Shown here: piece by piece, positions 30,010 through 39,200 of the stretch
Layout: every line of letters begins with the position of its first letter
How positions within the stretch are numbered: the stretch's first letter is position 1
Assembly: GCF_000814475.1 (NCBI RefSeq)
Contig: NZ_JSVC01000009.1
Location: 124,001 to 188,000, forward strand
Length of the DNA: 64,000 nucleotides
Reading direction: 5' to 3'
Source: Flavihumibacter solisilvae
GTDB lineage: Bacteria > Bacteroidota > Bacteroidia > Chitinophagales > Chitinophagaceae
Translations under genes and position numbers: made by a program
The notes under the pieces: generated by a model
What the model saw: only the letters and a program-made list of their open reading frames with translations
What the model was told of the DNA's origin: nothing
The model's database searches: none

Positions 30010-30048
30010 AAAACACGGTTTTCTAAAAGTAAACCGTGTTTTATTTTT
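30010..30048 (+). terminator. Perfect 12-bp hairpin followed by T-rich run
   Basis: AAAACACGGTTT (30010-30021) pairs exactly with AAACCGTGTTTT (30031-30042), loop TCTAAAAGT, then ATTTTT. It lies directly before the GIY-YIG start codon at 30054, so it either ends tRNA read-through or shields the nuclease ribosome site. Confidence 0.65.
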
Positions 30049-30053
30049 CAGGC

Positions 30054-30290
30054 ATGTATTATGTGTATATTCTTCTTTGTGCGAATGGCGATTATTATAA
30101 GGGATGCACCTCTGATTTGAAAGCCAGGATTGCCCGTCACCGGGCTGGCGAGGTTCAGGCAACGGCACAAAATCTGCCTGTACAACTTCTGTTTTATGCC
30201 GCGTTTATGGACAAATACAAGGCATTTGCATTCGAAAAATATCTCAAATCCGGCTCCGGCACTGCTTTTCTGAAGAAGCGATTAGTGTAG
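30054..30290 (+). CDS. GIY-YIG nuclease family protein, 78 aa
   Basis: Start at MYYVYILLCANGDYYKG (30054). The GIY box reads Y-V-Y and the YIG box Y-K-G; the Arg is in LKARIARH and the Glu in FAFEKYLKSG, so all catalytic positions of the compact UvrC-N-terminal-like fold are present. Such stand-alone URI-type proteins are common in Bacteroidota, often near tRNA genes, and act as structure- or sequence-specific endonucleases or lie idle; the role is not established. The start codon is six bases beyond a hairpin with T-rich tail. Confidence 0.85.
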   Translation: MYYVYILLCANGDYYKGCTSDLKARIARHRAGEVQATAQNLPVQLLFYAAFMDKYKAFAFEKYLKSGSGTAFLKKRLV

Positions 30291-30336
30291 CTGGCTTCGT
30301 CGGAGTTCAAACCTAACTGAGTGTGATCAGAACATG

Positions 30337-30510
30337 GTCGTTCATACTAATATTGACTATGTCGTTCACGCAAATTCACTACTGTTTCTCCGTGAAATCA
30401 CTAGTGTTGGCACTAGTCTTTCACTAGTCGGGCTCTGGTGCTTTATGTTTCTGACACTGCTTTTTGACTACTCTTCATTGCTTCTTCATTGCTTCATGAA
30501 AGCTTCTTCC
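30337..30510. repeat. Phased-word repeat element, copy 1
   Basis: A non-coding stretch that fills most of the 355-bp gap 30291-30645. In order: GTCGTTCA twice, 24 bp apart (30337, 30361); CACTAGT three times at 30399, 30411 and 30422 (steps 12 and 11); then 51 bp after the third, CTTCATTGCTT in tandem at 30473 and 30484 (11-bp unit); end GCTTCTTCC (30502-30510). A fourth CACTAGT overlaps the end at 30510. Copy 2 at 31189-31352 has the same spacings with different words. Function unknown. Confidence 0.6.
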
Positions 30511-30645
30511 ACTAGTTGACCATAGTGCCAAAGCGGAAGACAGCATTGTTCCAATGCCAGTCGTTTAACAGTAAATCCCACATGGTTAACTGTAAACCAT
30601 ACAGAAATAGCTAGCCTAAAAAATAAATTTGACAAAACAAATGCA

Positions 30646-31086
30646 ATGAAAACTCTACTATATACGAAGGCGAAGTTTTCCCTGGTATCACTGACTATCA
30701 TATTCTGCCTGGCATCCTGCGGAACTACAAAACAAGTTCCTTTTAATGCTTCAACAGTTGTGCCGGGAGCCGAAGGAACTGTAAAAGTGAAAAAGGATAA
30801 AAACAATAATTATCTAATCAATGTATACATTGAACATCTGGCAGATTCAAAAAAACTCACCCCTGCAAAAAATGCATACGTAGTCTGGCTTGAGACAAAA
30901 GAAAACGGCACTAAAAACATCGGCCAGATCCATAGCTCAAGCAGCATGTTTTCAAAAACGAAAAAAGCCTCAATTGAAACAGTGAGTACATTTAAACCCG
31001 TAAGAGTCTATATTTCTGCAGAGGACAATGCCGGTACGGAAACTCCGGGCACAATGGTAATATTGACCACGAATTCATTTGATTGA
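30646..31086 (+). CDS. Hypothetical lipoprotein
   Basis: 146 residues; N-terminal hydrophobic stretch and lipobox CLASC (Cys25), then a small beta-rich domain containing YVVWLETKENGTKNIGQI and VRVYISAEDNAGTETPGT. I recognise similar sequence only as conserved hypothetical proteins in Bacteroidota. A TAAATTTG (30624-30631) matches the -7 consensus just before the ATG, but no -33 box fits. The gene is flanked on both sides by copies of the phased-word element, so it may sit in a cassette. Confidence 0.7.
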   Translation: MKTLLYTKAKFSLVSLTIIFCLASCGTTKQVPFNASTVVPGAEGTVKVKKDKNNNYLINVYIEHLADSKKLTPAKNAYVVWLETKENGTKNIGQIHSSSSMFSKTKKASIETVSTFKPVRVYISAEDNAGTETPGTMVILTTNSFD

Positions 31087-31188
31087 GCCAGGGCGAAAAT
31101 GGCATTGCAGCGCGTTGGAAGGCTTCTTTGGCAGCCTGTTGTTTTGGCGACAAGATCCTGTCTGCCTCGTAATGAGTACTGCTTTGTT

Positions 31189-31352
31189 GTCGTTCGTACA
31201 TGCATAGGAGTTACCGTTCATGCACTTTTCTATGGTGATTGTATAAGCTCCGCTATAAGCTCGCTATATGCTTTCACCGGTGTTTTATGTTCGCGTCACG
31301 CACTTTTGTAGTGTATTCTTAGCTTCTTCTTAGCTTCTTCATACGTTCTTCC
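31189..31352. repeat. Phased-word repeat element, copy 2
   Basis: Same plan as copy 1 with other words: GTCGTTCG (31189) and ACCGTTCA (31213), 24 bp apart; TATAAGCTCCGC (31242), TATAAGCTCGC (31254) and TATATGC (31265), steps 12 and 11; 51 bp after the third, TTCTTAGCTTC in tandem at 31316 and 31327; end GTTCTTCC (31345-31352). Between arrays, GGTGTTTTATGTT matches GGTGCTTTATGTT of copy 1. The gap from the second CGTTCA word to the first triple word is 29 bp here versus 38 in copy 1. The preceding 31087-31188 shows no clear gene. Confidence 0.6.
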
Positions 31353-31353
31353 T

Positions 31354-31704
31354 ATGGTTGCCCTGCTTGAAGCGGCTATTCCCCAGGCCTTCGAAAACAA
31401 GTTCTTACCGGGAGGCGTTGCAGGGCTACCTCTCCTGCGCAGCCGGGTAGCTGCCCGGTAATCCTGTTAATTACAGGCAAGGAAAGCCGGCCAGGAGCTC
31501 CAAGCAATGAAATTGCCTGGGAGTTTGCCATTGCAGGCTATGTTGGAGAAACCCTCAATGAAATGTCAGATTTCTTCTTCTACGCCTACTCCCCTGTTCA
31601 TGAACTTGGATGGTTCATGTATCTCTGACCCAGGTGAATTCTATGAAGCAGTAGCATTTCCAAAAAATCTACTTTTACGAATGAATAGTTGCAATTTCGC
31701 ATAA
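31354..31704 (+). pseudogene. Frameshifted gene remnant
   Basis: Three overlapping pieces look coding but lie in different frames. 31354-31461 reads MVALLEAAIPQAFENKFLPG and on to LLRSRVAAR-stop. 31455-31628, in the next frame, reads PVILLITGKESRPGAPSNE, IAWEFAIAGYVGETL, then ELGWFMYL-stop. From about 31629 to 31704 the first frame resumes with DPGEFYEAVAFPKN. Codon choice in all three resembles real genes. The parent family was not recognised. It begins right at the end of the copy 2 repeat, so its 5' part may have been lost there. No intact gene is seen elsewhere between 31087 and 31723. Confidence 0.45.
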
Positions 31705-31723
31705 CATAAAGACATACCGTCGT

Positions 31724-32410
31724 ATGGAAAGAATTTTGCTGGTTGAGGACGATATGACGCTTAGCGCAAATATCAGGGACGCACTGTCTGCTGAAGGGTT
31801 CTACGTCGAAAGTGCATATGACGGACTGCTGGCGGAAAAGCTGCTGCGGAAGCAGGAGTATGATTGTATTATACTGGACATAAACCTTCCCGGCAAAACA
31901 GGATACGCCATCTGTAAGGACTTCAGGAAAATTAATTTAGTCACCCCGGTAATTATGCTAACAGCCTTCAATGAACTGGAAGATAAGATCCAGGGATATG
32001 ACAGCGGTGCGGACGACTACCTGACAAAACCGTTCTATACAAGAGAATTGTTACTGCGGGTTCAGGCGCTGCTTAAAAGGAGCAAATTCAACGGTGCAGA
32101 TAAAGCGAATCCAAAGATTACTGCCGGGGATATCGTAATAGACCGGTCCACAAGTAAAGTAACCCGCCAGGGAACGGAAATAAACCTGACTCCCCGGGAA
32201 TACCAGATCCTTGTGAAACTGGTGTCGTCAAATGGAGAACTGGTATCCAAGAAAGAGCTGATCCGGGAAATCTGGGGAGTAGCGCTCGACTCCAACAGCA
32301 ACACAATCGAAGTATATATTAACTTTCTCCGTAAGAAGCTGGATAAGCCCTTCGGCAAGGATTCAATAAAAACCAAAATCGGTTTCGGGTATTACTTCGA
32401 TGAGCATTAG
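31724..32410 (+). CDS. OmpR-family response regulator
   Basis: 228 residues: receiver domain with acidic pocket EDD (8-10), phospho-acceptor Asp52 in ILDINLPGKTG and Lys in YLTKPF, then a winged-helix DNA-binding domain (LTPREYQILVKLVSS, NTIEVYINFLRKKL). The stop overlaps the kinase start by 11 bp (ATGAGCATTAG). Placed directly ahead of a metal-efflux operon, it most likely senses metal stress with its kinase and activates that operon. Confidence 0.94.
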   Translation: MERILLVEDDMTLSANIRDALSAEGFYVESAYDGLLAEKLLRKQEYDCIILDINLPGKTGYAICKDFRKINLVTPVIMLTAFNELEDKIQGYDSGADDYLTKPFYTRELLLRVQALLKRSKFNGADKANPKITAGDIVIDRSTSKVTRQGTEINLTPREYQILVKLVSSNGELVSKKELIREIWGVALDSNSNTIEVYINFLRKKLDKPFGKDSIKTKIGFGYYFDEH

Positions 32411-33764
32411 AAAAAAAATACTACTCTATTTCTCCATTGCAGTTGTTCTCCTGACAGGCATTGCATTTTTTTTCGTTTACATCCTATTCTCGCAATACCG
32501 GGAAGAAGAATTTCAGCAGCGGCAAAAGGACAAGATCACCACAACATTAAATTTCCTGACACAGGCCAGGGAAATGGATGAAGACCTGATCCAGACAATG
32601 GATAAAGTCACCATCCACCACCTCTATGATGAAAAGCTGCTGATCTTCAATAAAGACAAACGGCTGATCTATTCCAGCGTGGATGATACCCCTATACCGG
32701 TTTCGACCGCTATCCTGGAATCCTTATCTACAAAACATCCATGGATTGAAAAAAAAGACGGGCTATATGACGTGGTTGGCGTTTACCTTAATCATAAAAG
32801 CGGAGAATATTATGGGATCAGCAAAGCCTTCGATATTTCCGGGTATAAAAAAATCAGGTACCTGAAATACATCTTGCTGCTGACCTTTTTTGGAATTTCT
32901 GCTGTAATCGGACTGGTATCATACTTCTTATCGAAAAAGATTACCCGGTCAATTGTTGACCTGACAGGCCAGATCAAGGACTATGACTTCAACAATCGTT
33001 ATATCCCGCTTAGCATCGAGGACAAGAATGACGAAATCCACCTGCTCGCACGGCGATTCAATGAGCTCATGAAGAAACTGAATGATGCTTTCTCATTCCA
33101 GAAACACGCTATCCATCATATTTCACATGAACTGAAAACGCCAATAGCGATCCTGGTATCCAACTTTGAAAGAATAGAAAAAGAAACAGAGAAAGAAACC
33201 ATAGTCCAGTTGGTAAAACACCAGAAAGAAAGCACGCGGAACCTGAGTGAAATTATCAACTCTTTACTGGAAATTGCCAAAGTCGAATCCGGCGACAATT
33301 CTTCGCAAACGAAGTTCAGGATTGATGAAATGCTTTTTGATCTTGCAGAAGAGCTTAACACCTTATATAAAGATTTCCTGTTTTCTATCGAATACGCTCC
33401 CGGAACGGAAGACGACAGCCTGCTCACCATAACAGCCAACCCGCGGCTGCTGCAGGCCGCATTGATGAATTTAATGATCAACTGCATCAGGTATAGTAAC
33501 AACTCACGGGCGAAAATAATTATCACCCCGTCTTCCCAAAACCTGAAAATTGAATTTCTATCACAAGGGGCTACTATTACCGAGAGTGAGAAAGAATACC
33601 TGTTCCAGCATTTCTTCCGCGGGGAAAACAGCAAAGACAAGCCGGGCTTCGGTTTGGGACTGGTGCTTATTGACCGGATCATCAAACTGCATGGCGGCTC
33701 AGTGTCATATCACAACGAAGGCAGCGATGTTAATATCTTCACAATCGTATTACCCTTAAACTGA
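32400..33764 (+). CDS. HAMP sensor histidine kinase
   Basis: 454 residues: TM1 near 8-30, periplasmic sensor of about 130 residues, TM2 near 158-180, HAMP, dimerisation domain with phospho-acceptor His243 in HHISHELKTP, then HATPase with N box NLMINCIRYS and GFGLGLVLIDRII. The adenine-binding D-x-G of the G1 box reads S388-Q-G, a substitution also found in related Bacteroidota kinases as far as I recall. Cognate to the overlapping regulator and likely CusS-like. Confidence 0.92.
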   Translation: MSIRKKILLYFSIAVVLLTGIAFFFVYILFSQYREEEFQQRQKDKITTTLNFLTQAREMDEDLIQTMDKVTIHHLYDEKLLIFNKDKRLIYSSVDDTPIPVSTAILESLSTKHPWIEKKDGLYDVVGVYLNHKSGEYYGISKAFDISGYKKIRYLKYILLLTFFGISAVIGLVSYFLSKKITRSIVDLTGQIKDYDFNNRYIPLSIEDKNDEIHLLARRFNELMKKLNDAFSFQKHAIHHISHELKTPIAILVSNFERIEKETEKETIVQLVKHQKESTRNLSEIINSLLEIAKVESGDNSSQTKFRIDEMLFDLAEELNTLYKDFLFSIEYAPGTEDDSLLTITANPRLLQAALMNLMINCIRYSNNSRAKIIITPSSQNLKIEFLSQGATITESEKEYLFQHFFRGENSKDKPGFGLGLVLIDRIIKLHGGSVSYHNEGSDVNIFTIVLPLN

Positions 33765-33835
33765 TTTTTATTCGCTTTAATGCGTTTTTAAGCCCGATTC
33801 CAGGTTATTCGTGCCTTTAAAAAAAGGCAAAATAC

Positions 33836-35095
33836 ATGGGGTTCAACCGACGGTTCCTGGTTCTACTATTGGGCGGCATTGCGCTTACTAACGGTCTGTT
33901 TGCTGCTGATACGCTACGGATCAACATCCAGCAGGCAGACAGTATCTTCTTTGTAAATAACTATTACCTGCTGGCATCTTCGATGAATGTAGAAGCCAAA
34001 AAAGCGCAGGTACTCCAGGCAAAGCTTTACCCCAATCCCATCCTGACTATGGATCTTAACGCTTACGATCCGCAGAACAATAAAGTTCTGCATATCGGGC
34101 AGACCGGGCAAAAATCATTTCAACTGGAACAGCTGATCATTCTTGGCGGCAAAAGAAAATCAGAAATCGAAATAGCCAGGTCCAACACGGAGATAGCCCA
34201 GCTGGAGTTCCAGGATCTGGTCCGCCAGCTTAAGTTCAGGCTGCACAAGAACCTGTTTACCCTGGGTCAATATCAATACCTGCTGGAAAAATACAATAGC
34301 CAACTGACCTTACTGGATTCTATAATGGCTGGATATGAAATCCAGGTAACAAAGGGCAATATGCCACTTAAGGATCTTGTCAGGTTAAAGGGGGTATACC
34401 TGGGGCTCAATAATGACCGGGCAGACCTGTTAAAGCAATATTTCGAAGCCCAGGCAGATATCCAGACCCTGCTGCAAACCAACCAGCTCGTAGTATTCCG
34501 GTTTACTGATGACGACATCAGGTCCTATATCAAGACAAAGAGTTTAGACGAATTAAAAACGATCGCCCAAAATAATCACCCGCAGCTGATCCTGTTCCGG
34601 CAAAACCAAAATCTTGCCCGCCAGTACCTCAGCTACCAGAAACGAACCGCAATCCCGGACCTTAACCTGTTTACTGCATACGATCAACGTGGTGGCGCTT
34701 TCAACAACCAGGTCAATGCCGGTATCGCAATTCCAATTCCCCTATGGAACAGGAACCAGGGCAATATCAAAGCAGCCCGCTTCAGTCTCAAAGAATCAGA
34801 GTATGACCTGAACGCAAAACAACAGGAAATTATCAGCAGTCTCCAGAACAGCTATGCGCTTTATACGCACACTATCCAGGAGTTTGAGAAAGCTACGAAG
34901 CTGTACAACCAGGACTTTGAAATTACCCTGAAAGGTATGTCAGACAACTTCCAGAAGCGGAATGTATCCCTTATTGAATTCGTTGACTTTTTCGAAGCCT
35001 ATAATGAAACCATAGCGGAACTGGCCAGGATAAAAAGCCAGCTGGTCACCTCTGCCGAACAGCTCAATCTATCAATAGGTACCGACATCTATTGA
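33836..35095 (+). CDS. TolC-family outer-membrane efflux protein, CusC/CzcC-like
   Basis: 419 residues with signal peptide (LLGGIALTNGLFAAD) and two OEP repeats with long coiled coils (e.g. LDSIMAGYEIQVTKGNMPL and FQKRNVSLIEFVDFFEAY). No lipobox, unlike the other TolC protein in this window. First structural gene of the metal-efflux operon, 71 bp after the kinase; outer-membrane exit duct. A short GCCTTT-A5-AAAGGC hairpin lies just before the start. Confidence 0.9.
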   Translation: MGFNRRFLVLLLGGIALTNGLFAADTLRINIQQADSIFFVNNYYLLASSMNVEAKKAQVLQAKLYPNPILTMDLNAYDPQNNKVLHIGQTGQKSFQLEQLIILGGKRKSEIEIARSNTEIAQLEFQDLVRQLKFRLHKNLFTLGQYQYLLEKYNSQLTLLDSIMAGYEIQVTKGNMPLKDLVRLKGVYLGLNNDRADLLKQYFEAQADIQTLLQTNQLVVFRFTDDDIRSYIKTKSLDELKTIAQNNHPQLILFRQNQNLARQYLSYQKRTAIPDLNLFTAYDQRGGAFNNQVNAGIAIPIPLWNRNQGNIKAARFSLKESEYDLNAKQQEIISSLQNSYALYTHTIQEFEKATKLYNQDFEITLKGMSDNFQKRNVSLIEFVDFFEAYNETIAELARIKSQLVTSAEQLNLSIGTDIY

Positions 35096-35125
35096 TTGAC
35101 ATCTTCTCACCTGAAAAAAGAAATC

Positions 35126-36244
35126 ATGAACCATAAATCAAAATCACTGCTTGCAAACCGGCGCAACGCAGCAATACTTCTTTTGATCACGATACCGGCC
35201 TTAATGTATACCGGCTGCCATAATAATGCAAAGGCCGAAGAAATGACAACCTTTTCATTAAGCGATACCATGATGGCCAACTGTACTTTTTCCAAAGTAT
35301 CGATGGAAAATGTAAAGAACGAAGTGCGCCTATTTGGGAAGATAACGGCAGACAACAATAAACTGGCACAGGTCTATCCCATAGTGGGCGGAGTAGTAAC
35401 CGCCATTAACGTTGAATTAGGTGACTATGTGAAGCAGGGCCAGGTACTGGCAACGATCCGAAGCAGCGAGGTTGCGCAGTTCCAGAAAGAAAAGATGGAT
35501 GCGGTAAGCAATGTAGCAGTTGCCGAAAAATCACTCCAGGTGGCCAAAGATCTCTTTGCAGGCAAACTCAACTCCGAAAAAGACGTAACAGCTGCAGAAA
35601 AAGACCTGGAAAAAGCAAGGGCAGAACTGGCCCGGGTAAAGGAGATCTATAACATTTATAGCCTGAAAGGCGGATCTGTGTACAACGTGATAGCCCCGAT
35701 CAATGGCTTTGTCGTTACCAAAAAGATCAACAGGAATGAGCAGATCCGGTCCGACAATACCGAGCCGATTTTTTCTATCGCCGAAATAAATGAAGTATGG
35801 GCGCTGGCCAATGTAACCGAAAGCGATATTGCAAAAGTGCAGGTTGGTTATGATGCCCAAGTCCGGACCATTGCCTTCCCCGACGAAGTTTACAATGGCA
35901 AAATTGATAAGATCTTCAGTGCAATTGACCCGGAAACAAGGGCAATGAAAGTCCGTGTCAGGATCCCAAACGCAAACTTCAAGCTTAAACCTGAGATGAG
36001 CTGTACGGTAGCAATCAGCTATACAGAAGGCCGCCAAATGATTTCCGTACCTGCATCATCGGTCATCTTCGACAAGAGCAAGTACTGGGTAATGGTCTTC
36101 AACGACAAACACAACATAGAAACCCGGAAAGTTTCCATTTACAGGGAGTTGGGAGATGTCACGTATATAAGTGAGGGGCTGAATGCCGGTGAGACCATTA
36201 TTTCAAAAAACGGGCTGTTGATCTACGATGCCTTAAACGACTAA
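35126..36244 (+). CDS. Metal-efflux periplasmic adaptor, CusB/CzcB-like
   Basis: Start taken at MNHKSKSLLANRRNAA (35126), 372 residues; ten more residues could be read from a TTG at 35096. Lipobox in LMYTGCHN. Lipoyl halves QVYPIVGGVVTAINVELGD and NVIAPINGFVVTKKINRN flank a helical hairpin; barrel and membrane-proximal domains follow. No His-rich metal-binding N-terminus as in some CzcB. Joins CusC-like and CusA-like partners. Confidence 0.92.
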   Translation: MNHKSKSLLANRRNAAILLLITIPALMYTGCHNNAKAEEMTTFSLSDTMMANCTFSKVSMENVKNEVRLFGKITADNNKLAQVYPIVGGVVTAINVELGDYVKQGQVLATIRSSEVAQFQKEKMDAVSNVAVAEKSLQVAKDLFAGKLNSEKDVTAAEKDLEKARAELARVKEIYNIYSLKGGSVYNVIAPINGFVVTKKINRNEQIRSDNTEPIFSIAEINEVWALANVTESDIAKVQVGYDAQVRTIAFPDEVYNGKIDKIFSAIDPETRAMKVRVRIPNANFKLKPEMSCTVAISYTEGRQMISVPASSVIFDKSKYWVMVFNDKHNIETRKVSIYRELGDVTYISEGLNAGETIISKNGLLIYDALND

Positions 36245-36247
36245 AGG

Positions 36248-39200
36248 ATGAATAAGTTTATCAAGAATATCATAGCATTTTCACTGAAGAATAAATTCTT
36301 TACGTTCTTTTGGGTGGGATTATTGGTCATAGCAGGCATAATAAGCTTTATCAAGATCCCGATTGAAGCATTCCCGGATGTTACCAATACCCAGATCATC
36401 ATTGTAACGGAATGGAACGGACGAAGCGCAGAAGAGGTTGAACGCTTTGTCACCTCGCCTATCGAAATCTCCATGAACAGTGTACAGCGCAAGACCAATG
36501 TGCGCAGTATCACCATGTTTGGTTTGTCAGTGATCAAAGTAATTTTCGAAGACGATGTCGAAGACTTTTTTGCCAGGCAACAGGTCAATAACCAGTTACG
36601 GAACGTGCAGTTGCCCGAGGGGGTTGAACCGGATGTACAACCACCATATGGACCAACAGGTGAAATATTCCGTTATGTCCTGAAAAGTGACACAAGAGAC
36701 ACCCGCGACCTGCTAACCATCCAAAACTGGCAGATCGACCGGCAGTTAAGGGCTATACCGGGAGTTGCTGATGTAGTGGCATTCGGGGGACAGGAAAAAA
36801 TCTATGAGATCTCAGTCGACCCCGTCAAACTACAGCAATACGACCTCACTCCTGTTGAGTTATACGAGGCTATCCATAAAGCAAACCTGAATGTCGGCGG
36901 TGATGTGATCGAGAAAAACGGCCAGGCATTTGTGGTCAGGGGCATAGGACTGATCGACTCCAAAGCGGATATTGAAAATACAATCGTCGACATTTTCAAT
37001 GGCAATCCCCTGTTGGTAAAAAATGTCGCCAAAGTGCAGGAAAGCAGTGCCCCCCGCGTCGGCCAGGTGGGACTCAACAACAATGACGATGTGGTAGAAG
37101 GCATAGTGGTGATGCGAAAAGGCGAGAATCCGAGTGAAGTACTATCGAGGGTAAAAGCAAAGATCGCCGAACTGAATACGTCAGTCCTGCCGGCCGATGT
37201 TAAAATGGAAACCTTCTATGACCGTGACAACCTGATGGCATACTGTACCAAAACAGTGATGCATAACCTGGTTGAAGGAATCATTTTGGTAACAGTGGTC
37301 GTGTTCCTGTTCATGGCTGAATGGCGAACTACTGTAATCGTAGCCTTAATTATCCCGCTGTCGCTGTTATTTGCCTTTTTCATGCTCAAGCTCAAAGGCA
37401 TGAGCGCAAATCTGCTGTCGTTAGGAGCGGTGGACTTTGGGATAATAATAGACGGAGCCGTGGTAATGGTGGAAGGACTATTTGTAGCACTGGATCACCA
37501 GGCGCATAAACGAGGGATGGATAAATTCAATAAGCTTTCGAAACTGGGACTGATAAAAACAACAGGCACCCAGATGGGCAAGGCGATCTTCTTTTCTAAG
37601 CTGATCATCATCTCTGCCCTGTTACCCATCTTTTCATTTGAAAAAGTGGAGGGAAAAATGTTTGCGCCCCTCGCCTACACGCTTGGCTTCGCACTGTTAG
37701 GCGCACTCATTTTTACGCTTACGCTGGTGCCGGTTTTGAGTGCTGCGCTGCTACGGAAAAATGTCAGGGAGAAGAATAACTTCTTCACCCGAATGGTCAA
37801 TAACACTGTCGAAAAGGCTTTTGGCTGGACATTCGCCAGGAAAAAATTGACGCTTATTATTGCTTTCACCTGTTTTGGGTTGACAGTATATTCTACCCGC
37901 TGGCTGGGTTCCGAATTCCTGCCCCAGTTGAACGAGGGCGCCCTTTGGGTAGAAGCAAAAATGCCGATGAGTTATTCCTTGAATAACACCGTAAACACGG
38001 TCAGGTTACTACGGGAAGAATTAACCAAATTCCCGGAGGTCAATGGAGTACTATCGCAAACCGGGCGCAGCAATGACGGAACGGACCCCAGTGGGTTTTA
38101 CTATGTGCAAATGCAGGTAAACTTAAAGCCGAAAGAACAATGGAAACGAAAGATCACACTGGATCAGCTTGTTGAAGAAATGGATGGTAAGCTCAAGAAA
38201 TACCAGGGCATCAACTACAACTATTCCCAACCGATCATTGATAATGTGGCAGAAGCAGTTGCGGGAATGAACGCATCAAACGCGGTCAAAATCTATGGTG
38301 ATGATCTCGGGAAACTGGATGAATACGCAAACCAGGTGCTGGAACAGATCAAGGATGTGCCAGGCATCAAGGATGTTGGCATTCTCCGCAACGTAGGCCA
38401 GCCGGAGATCAGCGTATTGCTAGACGAGGAACGGATGGCCATTTACGGGGTGACCAAAGCTGACGCGCAAGCAGTTATTGAAATGGCAATCGGTGGAAAA
38501 ACAGCCACTTCGAAGTACGAAGGAGAGCGAAAATTTGATATCCGCATTCGATACGACAAGGAATTCCGCAAGAATGAAGAGGATATATTGATGCTGATGA
38601 TCCCCACCATTACCGGCAAACGGATCCCCTTAAAGGAAGTGGCCTCCATTAAACAAATTACGGGTCCGGCATTTATCTATCGCAGTGATACGAAAAGGTT
38701 TATCGGCGTGAAATTTTCTGTGCGGGAAAGAGACCTGGGCAGTACCATAGCAGAGGCGCAGCGGAATGCAAAAGCGAAAGTCAAATTACCTGCAGGCTAC
38801 TCCATGGATTGGACAGGCGAATTTGAAAACCAGGTAAGGGCAAGTAACAGGCTTGCGCAGGTCGTTCCCATAAGCCTGCTCCTCATCTTCGTTTTGCTGT
38901 TTGTCATGTTTGGGAACGCCAGGGATGCAGGTTACGTGCTGATCAATGTGCCCTTCGCATTGATAGGCGGTATTCTTGCACTCCATTTAACCGGGATAAA
39001 TTTCGGCATCTCGGCAGGCGTTGGTTTCATCGCCTTATTCGGAATCTGCGTACAAAACGGCGTGATACTGATTTCTGAATTTCATAAACAGGCAAAATCG
39101 GTAACTGACCTGAACCAGGCAATTGTGAATGCGGTGAAAGTAAGGACCCGGCCTGTTGTGATGACGGCCATGATGGCGGCCATTGGGTTGGTGCCGGCTG

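Noticed and set aside
30334-30519. 61-codon frame in the copy 1 repeat element
   Set aside because: The frame follows the tandem repeats; no independent coding evidence.
30992-31201. Minus-strand frame overlapping the lipoprotein 3' end
   Set aside because: Part of it looks protein-like (AAKEAFQRAAMPFS) but it overlaps a convincing lipoprotein gene; kept only as a possible fragment.
31507-31704. 65-codon frame considered as an intact gene
   Set aside because: Only its last third looks coding, and the better coding signal between 31455 and 31628 is in another frame; treated as part of a remnant.
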